From positions 66,522,904 through 66,586,903 of the forward strand of contig OZ035997.1 in NCBI GenBank assembly GCA_964035015.1: 64,000 nt of DNA, in the 5' to 3' direction. This DNA is from Corallium rubrum. Its lineage: Eukaryota; Cnidaria; Anthozoa; Scleralcyonacea; Coralliidae. Both the position numbers and the translations under genes were made by a program. Below, piece after piece: positions 11,068 to 23,233 of the stretch (positions are counted from its first letter, which is position 1; every line of letters begins with the position of its first letter). The notes under the pieces were generated by a model. It was not told the DNA's origin and searched no databases. It saw nothing but the letters and a program-made list of their open reading frames with translations.

Positions 11068-12399
11068 TAAGGCTCAAAAATCAATACTCTATCCCGGCCT
11101 AAAACTCAAAAATCAATACTCTATCCCAGACCTAAGTGCCAAAATCAATACTCTATCCCAGACCTAAAGCTCAAAAGTCAGTACTCTATCCCAGAGCTAA
11201 AGCTCAAAAGTCAATATTCTATCCCAGACCTAAAGCTCAAAAATCAATACTCTATCCCAGACCTAAGTGCCAAAATCAATACCTTATCCCAGACCTAAAG
11301 CTCAAAAATCAATACTCTATCCCAGACCAAAAGCTCAAAAATCAATACTCTATCCTAGACCTAAAGCTAAAAAATCAAACTCTATCCCAGACCTAAAGCT
11401 CAAAAATCAATACTCTATCCTAGACATAAGCTCAAAAATGAATACTCTATCCTAGACCTAAAGCTCAAAAATCAAAACTCTATCCCAGACCTAAAGCTCA
11501 AAAATCAATACTCTATCCCTGACATAAAGCTCAAAAATCAATACTCTATCCCAGACATAAGCTCAAAAATCAATACTCTATCGCAGACATAAGCTCAAAA
11601 ATCAAAACTCTATCCCAGACCTAAAGCTCAAAAATCAATACTCTATCTCAGACCTAAAGCTCAAAAATCAAAACTCTAACCCAGACCTAAAGCTCAAAAA
11701 TAAAAACTCTATCCCAGACCTAAAGCTCAAAAATCAATACTCTATCCCGGACTTAAAGCTCAAAAATTAATACTCTATCCCAGACCTAAGTTCCAAAATA
11801 AATACTCTATCCCAGACCTAAGCTCAAAAATCAATACTCTATTCCAGACCAAAGCTCAAAAATCAATAATCTATCGCAGACCTAAGTTCCAAAATCAATA
11901 CTCTATCCCAGACCTAAAGCTCAAAAATCAATACTCTATCCCAGACCTAAAGCTCAAAAATCAATACTCTATCCCAGACATAAGCCCAAAAATCAATACT
12001 CTATCCCAGACCTAAAGCTCAAAAATCAATACTCTATCCTAGACATAAGCTCAAAAATGAATACTCTATCCCAGACCTAAAGCTCAAAAATCAGTACTCT
12101 ATCCCAGACCTAAAGCTCCAAAATCAATACTCTATCCCAGACCTAAAGCTCAAAAATTAATACTCTATCCAGACCTAAGGCTCAAAAATCAATACTCTAT
12201 CCCAGACCTAAAGCTCAAAAATCAATACTCTATCCCAGACCAAAAGCTCAAAAATCAATACTCTATCCTACACCTAAAGCTAAAAAATCAAACTCTATCC
12301 CAGACCTAAAGCTCAAAAATCAATACTCTATCCTAGACATAAGCTGAAAAATGAATACTCTATCCCAGACCTAAAGCTCAAAAATCAGTACTCTATCCC

Positions 12400-12800
12400 C
12401 AGCATATCCTCTCATTTCGAAATGATGATTATCGTCATTTGTGAGATGTCGTTGAATTAACAATAATCATCATTTTAAAAAAAGAATTCCCTGCCCCCAA
12501 ACCCCCAACCCTAACCCCACCTCTAAACCTGACCCTAACCCTAACCACAACCCCCCTGACAACCCTAACCCTAACCACAACCCCCCCGTTGGACCTAACC
12601 CTAACCACAACCCTCCGGAAAAAAGAGTCCCGCCTCTCAGACCCCGACCACAACACCCCTAATGGTTCTTTTGTTATATGCAATTTAGTTTAACATCCCG
12701 CATGTGGGACAGAATCTCACTTGAGTATCATGATAATCATCATATTCGACTTTGTGAAGAAATGACGATAATCATCATTTCGAAGTGAGAGGACATGTTG
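12400..12800 (-). mobile_element. Telomere-repeat MITE, copy A (401 bp)
   Basis: A non-autonomous inverted-repeat element. Its ends read CAGCATATCCTCTCATTTCG and, from the other side, CAACATGTCCTCTCACTTCG, with about 40 bp of terminal inverted repeat including ATGATGATTATCGTCATT. The target duplication is CTATCCC (12393-12399 and 12801-12807), and deleting the element restores the satellite unit. The middle holds CCCTAACCCTAAC runs alternating with CACAACCCCCC. Oriented opposite to copies B and C. Confidence 0.88.
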
Positions 12801-13588
12801 CTATCCCAGACCTAAAGCTCCAAAATCAATACTCTATCCCAGACCTAAAGCTCAAAAATTAATACTCTATCCAGACCTAAGGCTCAAAAATCAATACTCT
12901 ATCCCAGACCTAAAGCTCAAAAATCAATACTCTATCCCAGACCTAAGTGCCAAAATCAATACTCTATCCCAGACCTAAGTGCCAAAATCAATACTCTATC
13001 CCAGACCAAAGGCTCAAAAATCAGTACTCTATACCAGACCTAAAGCTCAAAAATCAAAACTCTATCCCAGACCTCAAGCTCAAAAATCAATACTCTATCC
13101 CAGACCTAAGTGCCAAAATCAATACTCTATCCCAGACCTAAGGCTCAAAAATCAGTACTCTATACCAGACCTAAAGCTCAAAAATCAAAACTCTATCCCA
13201 GACCTAAAGCTCAAAAATCAATACTCTATCCCAGACATAAGCCCAAAAATCAATACTCTATCCCAGACCTAAAGCTCAAAAATCAATACTCTATCCCAGA
13301 CCAAAAGCTCAAAAATCAATACTCTATCCTAGACCTAAAGCTAAAAAATCAAACTCTGTCCCAGACCTAAAGCTCAAAAATCAATACTCTATCCTAGACA
13401 TAAGCTCAAAAATGAATACTCTATCCCAGACCTAAAGCTCAAAAATCAGTACTCTATCCCAGACCTAAAGCTCCAAAATCAATACTCTATCCCAGACCTA
13501 AAGCTCAAAAATTAATACTCTATCCAGACCTAAGGCTCAAAAATCAATACTCTATCCCAGACCTAAAGCTCAAAAATCAATACTCTAT

Positions 13589-15862
13589 CCCGTGCGAAAA
13601 CGAAAGATCTTACAAGGTCTTTAAATAGACTATGATAGGTCTTGGAGACCTTTCCTAGACCATTTCTAGACAATTATAAGATTTCAATAGTCTGTCAAAT
13701 GTCTTGCAAGACCTTTGTGCCGCGATTGTCCTGAAAAGTCTTGAGAAAAAGTCTTGAAAAGTCTTAAATAGATCTACTAAATAGATTAGGCAAAGTATTT
13801 TGCCTTAAAGGTCTAGTCATATGCCGCAAGGTCTAGCAAGTAGCAATTAACGTCATTTAGGTAAAATCAGAATTAGTTTGAGTCCGCTGTATAGCACGCA
13901 AAGTTTGTGCAGTGACACAAATTTATCTGTCTAAGGTTCGCTGCAAAATTTATGGAAGATTCTTATTTTACACATGCAGTTCGTCAATACTATAGCTTTC
14001 GCTATGGGCTCGGGTTAGATTCAAACCGTAATATTTGTCGTAGGTTAAACTAAAGAATGAGCCGTTTAGTCCAAATACTAAACTGATGAGACGTTTTGAA
14101 ATATTTTTTACAGTTGTCTGATTGCATGAGCGCATGCATGTACTTTTACTTCGAATTCTTTTAATACAACAATACCGCGGCCTAACCTTGGCAGGAAATA
14201 GAAAAAATACTTTGTTCTGATGCCGAAGAGATAACTTGCAAACATGATTATTATCACTGAACACTGTATAAGGACGTTATAGGCAGTAACTTGTGGCAGT
14301 TCTCGTATGCTAACCCAATCTAATACCTATGAATCTTAAGCCTAAATAAAATATAATACTCATTGACGACTATTAAACTTTTCCTAGCCTGCGCTGCAAA
14401 TCTCGTCAAAGATGCTTGCGGCTAATGAGTAATTCTATCTCGGTCAAGTGTCAACTGATAAACCATTTTGGCGCCTGCACTTAAACATTTGAATACTGTG
14501 CGTAAAGAAACAGGATTCCTTGGTCCTCTTGAGTGGAGATTCAATGATTGAACCTGTTTAAGAAAGAAGGAAAAGTGCGCTGGTACTTGCATTTAAAGCT
14601 ATAGCTCTTAGCTGCTCTCAGTTTGCTGACATGGCATTTACAAAGAAGCACCATGAGAGGTAAGGTTTCTCCTGTATGTAATCGCGTTACAGTGCTGCTT
14701 ATAATCTGTATTACTGGCTTTTTTCGTAGTCCTATACATTATCATTTTGTGTAAATTCTTCTAATTGGCATCGCGTGTATTTACGTTAAACTGAATCGAA
14801 TCCGCCAGATGACCAGATCGAGGTTAATAGTTTTGTCTATACTTGCTTTTTAAATATCCAACATATATTTTATTAGTACGAAAGAACATTTTGTAGTTGT
14901 TAGCCCAGAATCACTGTTGAGCGGCTTGAGCCTTATCAAACGAGAACGCAAGTCATCACAAGTTGGCAGTCACGCTATCTCAGCCAGCCCCTCTGAATAA
15001 TTTCCCAAAATATTATGAACCATGACAAAGTTAAAACTTGTTTAAAACACTCATGAAACCTTTATTTTGTTAATTTAGGTGTTCGAACGACCGCCACAGA
15101 AATTTGTGACTGCCAACTTGCGATGACTTGCGTTCTCGTTTGATTATAAAAGGGGTGTTCACATGAGGCCAGCCAGAACTCAGGACGGACAGCTAGAGTT
15201 TTCCATTTTGGTTTTTGTTTACATGAGGTCGGCCTTGAAATTATATAGACTTGGTTCCTCTGTTGCTTCAAGATTCATGTCAATTGTCTTCCAGCTTGTG
15301 AGTTGTGACCGCCAGAGAAGAATTATTTCATGTGGATTTGACACTAATCTCATTTACACAACGCGGCGTGAACTGAAACTGAATCTCAGGCCGGACTCAT
15401 GAAAACGATCAACAGTAAAAATACTACAACCGACCAAAAGTCAAACACCATATAGATCAGTGCAAACACCCCCTAACTACATGTATCCGCGGTCACAGTG
15501 GTTCTAGTGTAATCATTGATATTCAATTGCGTATATGTTTCACGACTTCGCGTGTTCTGTAATGATTTAATGGGATATACTTATTTAAATAAAAGTAAAA
15601 TACTTTTGATGAATTATTTAGGCCATTTCAAGACCTTTCGAAATCTCTCTAGACCTTTCTAGACCTTTCTAGACCTTTCAAGACCTTTTTGTTCTAGCAG
15701 CGAATGTCTTGAAAAGGTCTTTCGACCTGTCAAATTAGGATCACGGGCAAGACATTTGGAAGACATTTACTTTAGGCGATCTCCAGATCTTTCCCAGACA
15801 ATTTTCTAGACGTTTTCAAGACTTTTTCAAGGTCTTAAAAAGGTCTTACATTTTCCTACGGG
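13589..15862. mobile_element. 2.27-kb terminal-inverted-repeat element with AAGACCTT arrays
   Basis: A single insertion in the satellite. The ends are CCCGTGCGAAAACG at the left and its imperfect complement at the right (CCCGTAGGAAAATG read inwards). The flanks show only AT on each side as duplication. The outer 250 bp at each end are packed with copies of AAGACCTTT, AGGTCTT and TCTAGACCTT in both orientations, like subterminal transposase-binding repeats. The interior (13.9-15.5 kb) is AT-rich and shows no convincing coding sequence. The superfamily could not be assigned. It may be a non-autonomous derivative of a larger DNA transposon. Confidence 0.75.
14936..15146. repeat. Inverted repeat within the 2.27-kb element
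   Basis: A 38-bp arm at about 14936-14974 (ATCAAACGAGAACGCAAGTC...) recurs inverted at about 15107-15145 with one or two mismatches, around a 130-bp loop. It could form a long hairpin or mark a MITE nested inside the larger element. Confidence 0.7.
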
Positions 15863-16697
15863 ATCCCAGACCAAAAGCTCAAAAATCAATACTCTATCCC
15901 AGACCTAAGTGCCAAAATCAATACTCTATCCCAGACCTAAAGCTCAAAAGTCAGTACTCTATCCCAGAGCTAAAGCTCAAAAGTCAATATTCTATCCCAG
16001 ACCTAAAGCTCAAAAATCAATACTCTATCCCAGACCTAAGTGCCAAAATCAATACCCTATCCCAGACCTAAAGCTCAAAAATCAATACTCTATCCCAGAC
16101 CAAAAGCTCAAAAATCAATACTCTATCCTAGACCTAAAGCTAAAAAATCAAACTCTATCCCAGACCTAAAGCTCAAAAATCAATACTCTATCCATACCTA
16201 AGGCTCAAAAATCAATACTCTATCCCAGACCTAAAGCTCAAAAATCAATACTCTATCCCGGACCTAAAGCTCAAAAATTAATACTCTATCCCAGACCTAA
16301 GTTCCAAAATAAATACTCTATCCCAGACCTAAGCTCAAAAATCAATACTCTATCCCAGACCTAAGCTCAAAAGTCAATACTCTATCCCAGACCTAAAGCT
16401 CAAAAATCAATACTCTATCCCAGACCTAAAGCTTAAAAATCAATACTCTATCCCAGACCTAAGTGCCAAAATCAATACTCTATCCCAGACCTAAGCTCAA
16501 AATCAATACTCTATCCCAGACCTAAAGCTCAAAAATCAATACTCTATCCCAGACCTAAGTTCCAAAATCAATACTCTATCCCAGACCTAAGCTCAAAAAT
16601 CAAACTCTATCCCAGACCTAAGCTCAAAAATCAATAATCTATCCCAGACCTAAGCTCAAAAATCAATACTCTATTCCAGACCTAAGCTCAAAAATCA

Positions 16698-17098
16698 CAA
16701 CATGTCCTCTCACTTCGAAATGATGATTATCGTCATTTCTTCACAAAGTCGAATATGATGATTATCATGATACTCAAGTGAGATTCTGTCCCACATGCGG
16801 GATGTTAAACTAAATTGCATATAACAAAAGAACCATTAGGGGTGTTGTGGTCGGGGTCTGAGAGGCGGGACTCTTTTTTTCCGGAGGGTTGTGGTTAGGG
16901 TTAGGTCCAACGGGGGGGTTGTGGTTAGGGTTAGGGTTGTCAGGGGGGTTGTGGTTAGGGTTAGGGTCAGGTTTAGAGGTGGGGTTAGGGTTGGGGGTTT
17001 GGGGCAGGGAATTCTTTTTTTAAAATGATGATTATTGTTAATTCAACGACATCTCACAAATGACGATAATCATCATTTCGAAATGAGAGGATATGCTG
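16698..17098 (+). mobile_element. Telomere-repeat MITE, copy B (401 bp)
   Basis: Same family as copy A, opposite orientation. It starts CAACATGTCCTCTCACTTCG and ends with GAGAGGATATGCTG. The target duplication is AAAATCA (16691-16697 and 17099-17105). It contains GTGGTTAGGGTTAGG-type telomere-like repeats and G-rich runs. It differs from copy C at only a handful of positions. Confidence 0.9.
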
Positions 17099-18513
17099 AA
17101 AATCAATAATCTATCGCAGACCTAAGTTCCAAAATCAATACTCTATCCCAGACCTAAAGCTCAAAAATCAATACTCTATCCCAGACCTAAAGCTCAAAAA
17201 TCAATACTCTATCCCATACCTAAGCTCAAAAATCAACAATCTATCCCAGGCCTAAGTTCCAAAATCAATACCCTATCCCAGACCTAAGCTCAAAAATCAA
17301 TTCTCTATCCCAGACCTAAAGCTCAAAAATCAATACTCTATCCCAGACCTAAAGCTCAAAAATCAACAATCTATCCCAGACCTAAGTTCCAAACTCAATA
17401 CTCTATCCCAGACCTAAGCTCAAAAATCAATACTCTATCCCAGACATAAGCTCAAAAATCAATACTCTATCCCAGACCTAAAGCTAAAAAATCAAACTCT
17501 ATTCCAGATCTAAGTGCCAAAATCAATACTCTATCCCAGACCTAAGGCTCATAAATCAGTACTCTATACCAGACCTAAAGCTCAAAAATCAAAACTCTAT
17601 CCCAGACCTAAAGCTCAAAAATCAATACTCTATCCCAGACATAAGCCCAAAAATCAATACTCTATCCCAGACCTAAAGCTCAAAAATCAATACTCTATCC
17701 CAGACCAAAAGCTCAAAAATCAATACTCTATCCTAGACCTAAAGCTAAAAAATCAAACTCTATCCCAGACCTAAAGCTCAAAAATCAATACTCTATCCCA
17801 GACATAAGCTCAAAAATGAATACTCTATCCCAGACCTAAAGCTCAAAAATCAGTACTCTATCCCAGACCTAAGGTCAAAAATCAAACTCTATCCCAGACC
17901 TAAGCTCAAAAATCAATAATCTATCCCAGACCTAAGCTCAAAAATCAATACTCTATTCCAGACCTAAGCTCAAAAATCAATAATCTATCGCAGACCTAAG
18001 TTCCAAAATCAATACTCTATCCCAGACCTAAAGCTCAAAAATCAATACTCTATCCCAGACCTAAAGCTCAAAAATCAATACTCTATCCCATACCTAAGCT
18101 CAAAAATCAACAATCTATCCCAGACCTAAGTTCCAAAATCAATACCCTATCCCAGACCTAAGCTCAAAAATCAATTCTCTATCCCAGACCTAAAGCTCAA
18201 AAATCAATACTCTATCCCAGACCTAAAGCTCAAAAATCAACAATCTATCCCAGATCTAAGTTCCAAACTCAATACTCTATCCCGGACCTAAGCTCAAAAA
18301 TCAATACTCTATCCCAGACATAAGCTCAAAAATCAATACTCTATCCAGACCTAAAGCTAAAAAATCAAACTCTATTCCAGATCTAAGTGCCAAAATCAAT
18401 ACTCTATCCCAGACCTAAGGCTCAAAAATCAGTACTCTATACCAGACCTAAAGTTCAAAAATCAAAACTCTATCCCAGACCTAAAGCTCAAAAATCAATA
18501 CTCTATCCCAGAC

Positions 18514-18915
18514 CAACATGTCCTCTCACTTCGAAATGATGATTATCGTCATTTCTTCACAAAGTCGAATATGGTGATTATCATGATACTCAAGTGAGAT
18601 TCTGTCCCACATGCGGGATGTTAAACTAAATTGCATATAACAAAAGAACCATTAGGGGTGTTGTGGTCGGGGTCTGAGAGGCGGGACTCTTTTTTTCCGG
18701 AGGGTTGTGGTTAGGGTTAGGTCCAATGGGGGGGTTGTGGTTAGGGTTAGGGTTGTCAGGGGGGTTGTGGTTAGGGTTAGGGTCAGGTTTAGAGGTGGGG
18801 TTAGGGTAGGGGGTTTGGGGGCAGGGAATTCTTTTTTTAAAATGATGATTATTGTTAATTCAACGACATCTCACAAATGACGATAATCATCATTTCGAAA
18901 TGAGAGGATATGCTG
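18514..18915 (+). mobile_element. Telomere-repeat MITE, copy C (402 bp)
   Basis: Third copy of the family, same orientation as B. The target duplication is CCCAGAC/CCCAGGC (18507-18513 and 18916-18922, one mismatch). The three copies have three different 7-bp duplications, so each inserted separately rather than being copied with the array. Confidence 0.88.
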
Positions 18916-20438
18916 CCCAGGCATAAGCCCAAAAATCAATACTCTATCCCAGACCTAAAGCTCAAAAATCAATACTCTATACCAGACCAAAAGCTCAAAA
19001 ATCAATACTCTATCCTAGACCTAAAGCTAAAAAATCAAACTCTATCCCAGACCTAAAGCTCAAAAATCAATACTCTATCCTAGACATAAGCTCAAAAATG
19101 AATACTCTATCCCAGACCTAAAGCTCAAAAATCAGTACTCTATCCCAGACCTAAAGCTCCAAAATCAATACTCTATCCCAGACCGAAAGCTCAAAAATTA
19201 ATACTCTATCCAGACCTAAGGCTCAAAAATCAATACTCTATCCCAAACCTAAAGCTCAAAAATCAATACTCTATCCCAGACCTAAGTGCCAAAATCAATA
19301 CTCTATCCCAGACCTAAGTGCCGAAATCAATACTCTATCCCAGACCTAAAGCTCAAAAGTCAGTACTCTATCCCAGAGCTAAAGCTCAAAAGTCAATATT
19401 CTATCCCAGACCTAAAGCTCAAAAATCAATACTCTATCCCAGACCTAAGTGCCAAAATCAATACCCTATCCCAGATCTAAAGCTCAAAAATCAATACTCT
19501 ATCCCAGACCAAAAGCTCAAAAATCAATACTCTATCCTAGACCTAAAGCTAAAAAATCAAACTCTATCCCAGACCTAAAGCTCAAAAATCAATACTCTAT
19601 CCTAGACATAAGCTCAAAAATGAATACTCTATCCTAGACCTAAAGCTCAAAAATCAAAACTCTATCCCAGACCTAAAGCTCAAAAATCAATACTCTATCC
19701 CTGACATAAAGCTCAAAAATCAATACTCTATCCCAGACATGAGCTCAAAAATCAATACTCTATCCCAGACCTAAAGCTCAAAAATCAATACTCTATCGCA
19801 GACATAAGCTCAAAAATCAATACTCTATCCCAGACCTAAAGCTCAAAAATCAATACTCTATCCCAGACCTAAGTGCCAAAATCAATACTCTATCCCAGAC
19901 CTAAGTGCCAAAATCAATACTCTATCCCAGACCTAAAGCTCAAAAGTCAGTACTCTATCCCAGAGCTAAAGCTCAAAAGTCAATATTCTATCCCAGACCT
20001 AAAGCTCAAAAATCAATACTCTATCCCAGACCTAAGTGCCAAAATCAATACCCTATCCCAGACCTAAAGCTCAAAAATCAATACTCTATCCCAGACCAAA
20101 AGCTCAAAAATCAATACTCTATCCTAGACCTAAAGCTAAAAAATCAAACTCTATCCCAGACCTAAAGCTCAAAAATCAATACTCTATCCAGACCTAAGGC
20201 TCAAAAATCAATACTCTATCCCAGACCTAAAGCTCCAAAATCAATACTCTATCCCGGACCTAAAGCTCAAAAATTAATACTCTATCCCAGACCTAAGTTC
20301 CAAAATAAATACTCTATCCCAGACCTAAGCTCAAAAATCAATACTCTATCCCAGACCTAAGCTCAAAAGTCAATACTCTATCCCAGACCTAAAGCTCAAA
20401 AATCAATACTCTATCCCAGACCTAAAGCTTAAAAATCA

Positions 20439-23215
20439 ATGATGCTTGGCCGGACAACGAGCTAATTATTATGGGGTATAATGTCTTTCGGAAAGACCGT
20501 AAGTCGACTGCTGCTGGTGGTGGAGTTATAATTTTTGTTCACAGCTCCTTGCTTGTAGAAAGAAGAAATGATTTGGAATCAGAACAAATTGAGCAAATTT
20601 GTTTAGAACTCAGGGAAAACGGCTGTGCTTCAATGCTTTTCTCGTGTATATATCGCCCTCCTAACACTGATGCTTCTTTCTTTGATTATCTTTCTAAAAG
20701 CGTTGATTCCATTGTTATGGAAAACAAAGAAGCTCATATTGTTGGTGATTTTAATATTAATTTGTTAAATGATGCATCAAGTGACTCAAAGAAATTAATT
20801 CGTCTAATGGAAAATCAAGGTCTCCATCAAATGCAGAAAAATCCAACACGTATTACGGAATACTCTAGTACTCTTATTGACCATCATTATAGTACTCATC
20901 CAGAGCATGTGCTAAGTATATCATCGCCAGTCTTTGGTCTCAGTGATCATAATCCTACTATTCTGATACGTAAACAAAATGCAAATTTGAAAGTGACTAA
21001 ACAAAGCCATTTTACGATCACATATCGGCCTCTAAAGAAAGTTGATGTTAATAAACTTATTAACGATTTAAATGAAATTCCGTGGAGCATCCTTGACACA
21101 TTTGAAAATAACCCTGATGAAATGCTGTCAACTTGGCAAACGCTTGTACTTGAAACGGTTGATCGACATGCTCCTATCAAATCACTCAGAGTAAAATCAA
21201 TGAAGAAACCACCATGGCTTTCGGACGAAATTCTTACTGCGATAAAAGAGCGAGATGAATTGAAGAAAGGGCTACAAAGAGGACAGGTCCAAAGAGAATC
21301 TTTTAAAGCAGCTAGAAATAAAGTTGTGCGACTTGTTGAAAAAGCCAAGAAAGATGCAATTATTGATGAAATTGATAAAAATAAATCAAGTTCAAGAGTC
21401 CTCTGGAAAACTCTAAAGAGCATTTTCCCGACAAAAGCAAAAGATATAAGCAAAGTACATACATTGGATAAGAATGGAACAAGGTACTCTTCTGCAGAAG
21501 ATATTTCCAATTTATTTAACGAGCATTTTGTCTCCATTGCTGATAACATCATTGAAGATAATAATGCTGCTGATCCCGATTTTAATAAGTTGAAGGAGTT
21601 CATAAGACTTCACAAAACCGAGAATTCTGCTGACTTCTGTATACCAATATTATCAGAAAGCGCAGTTTTAGAACTTATCAAATCGCTTCCCTCGAATGTG
21701 GCAACTGGCCTTGATGGAATAAGCTCGCAGCTGATAAAGTTAATCGCTCCGGCAATTGCGCCGAGTTTGGTGAAGGTGTTAAATTGTAGTATAAGAAGTG
21801 GAATCTGCCCAGCTCAACTTAAACTGGCCCGTGTGACTCCGATATACAAACAGGGGAAAAAGGTCGATGTCGATAATTACAGACCCATATCAGTACTTCC
21901 TGTTCTCTCTAAGATTCTCGAGAAGCATGTCTGTTATCACTTTATGGCATTTCTTAATGAGCATGGCCTTCTGCACAAACACCAATCAGGTTTTCGCTCT
22001 AACCATTCTTGCGAAACCATTCTTCTTAAACTTACAGATGAATGGCTAGAAGCCATGGACAAAGGTCTCTTCACTGGTGTTGTTATGATTGATTTACGCA
22101 AGGCATTTGATCTGGTAAACCATGAACTACTATTAAAAAAACTTGAACTATATGGTTTAGACACCAACTCATTAAAGTGGTTCCAAAGTTATCTAAATGG
22201 AAGATATCAAAAAGTGTGTACCGATGGTAAGTTATCTGAATCTCTACAAATTCATTCTGGTGTGCCGCAAGCGAGCATTCTTGGTCCTGCTCTATTTTTG
22301 TTATTCATCAATGACTTGCCCCTGGTTCTCAAGAACAACATCGGCTTATATGCTGATGATTCCACTCTTTATGCGTCTGGATCCACTTTACAAGAGATTG
22401 AAGAGAAACTTAAGCCTGACCTTGATGAAGCAACAAAATGGGTAAAGGAAAATAAAATGAAAATCCACCAATCGAAGACCAAATATGGTATAATCTCTAC
22501 CAGACAGAAGCTAGCAAAATCTTCAACTCAAAACCTTGACCTTACACTAGATGGCCAACAAATAACTAAAATGGAATCAGAACGTGTACTAGGGGTTTAC
22601 ATTGATAGCCACCTCACCTGGTCTACACATATTGAAGAATTACGCCGAAAGTTGATAAAGAGAATATCTATCTTAGCAAGAGTAAGAAAATACCTACCAA
22701 CTCATTACCGATTATTGCTGTTCAATGCAAACATCAAACCTTTGTTTGAATATTGCTGCACTGTTTGGAGCAATTGCAGTCAAAGCCATCTAGATGACCT
22801 TTTCAAGTTGCAGAAACGCTGTGCTCGACTAATTTTGGACAGTCCATATGAAGCAAGGTCATTTGAAAATTTTCAAAAACTTCAGTGGCTACCAATTGAC
22901 AAGATTTTTCAAATACAAAAGCTCTGTCTTCTTCGTAAAATTATTGATGGTCGAGCTCCAGAGTACTTAATTAATAAATTAGAATCTTTTCGTTTCAACC
23001 ATAGATATCAAACCAAATCAAAAACTGAATTTCGTCTTCCGAAGCCAAAAACTGATTCCTTAAAAAGAACGTTTTTTTATTCAACACTCAAAATATGGAA
23101 CATTTTGGGAACAGTACGTGGGGAATCATTTCGTCTTATGAAAGCCAAACTAGTTAAAGATTTCTTCCTAAGATATACTGTTGACAATTTTAGAATTTAT
23201 AGATTATACTAAACT
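20439..23215 (+). CDS. LINE ORF2: endonuclease (partial) and reverse transcriptase
   Basis: A CR1/L2-like non-LTR retrotransposon with an unbroken frame. From the first ATG (20471) it is 913 codons, but homologous frame extends upstream to 20439 (DAWPDNELIIMGYNVFRKDR), so the ATG is not the true start and the element is 5'-truncated. Residues 1-165 are the C-terminal half of an APE-type endonuclease (GDFNIN near 92, SDHNP near 158). The reverse transcriptase spans about 450-720 with YRPISVLPVLSK near 470, DLRKAFD near 541, GVPQASILGP near 597 (Ala for the usual Gly after PQ) and YADD at 627-630. The C-terminal region has LQWLPIDKIFQIQKLCLLRK. It sits directly on the satellite; the tail is lost in the nearby assembly gap. 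The absence of stops suggests a recent insertion. Confidence 0.88.
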
Positions 23216-23233
23216 TTTTATACTGATATTCTT

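Larger units (their letters stand above)
6883..20438 (+). repeat. 32/33-bp satellite array with multiple insertions
   Basis: Tandem units of 33 bp (CCCAGACCTAAAGCTCAAAA then ATCAATACTCTAT) and 32-bp variants (CCTAAGCTC, CCTAAGTGCC, CCTAAGTTCC, CATAAGCTC). About 8.9 kb of array, roughly 270 units, remains after subtracting insertions. Sub-blocks recur: a variant with TCAATATTCTAT occurs at 8.67, 9.56, 11.20, 15.98, 19.39 and 19.99 kb, and a unit lacking two C (CTATCCAGACCTAAGG) recurs about nine times. A block of about 260 bp is nearly identical at 11136, 15909, 19318 and 19905. This indicates irregular higher-order amplification. The array starts 150 bp after the UEV donor site and ends at the 5'-truncated LINE at 20439. 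Confidence 0.95.

Noticed and set aside
14085..14115. CTGATGAGACG...GAAATA, a possible extra hammerhead core
   Set aside because: No stem II or stem I pairing can be drawn around it.
13968..14264. 98-codon minus-strand frame inside the 2.27-kb element
   Set aside because: The composition is not protein-like, it has no motif, and it lies in sequence full of inverted repeats.
15062..15402. Possible coding exon in the 2.27-kb element
   Set aside because: The frames overlap the internal 38-bp inverted repeat and show no family similarity or splice signals.
8004..20438. Direct repeats of 32-33 bp that could be taken for a CRISPR array or a repetitive protein gene
   Set aside because: There are no spacers; units abut directly. 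The open frames change with 32-bp units and have no start, promoter or conserved frame across blocks, so they are a by-product of a unit length divisible by three.
20947..21603. 218-codon minus-strand frame
   Set aside because: It is the antisense shadow of the LINE ORF2.
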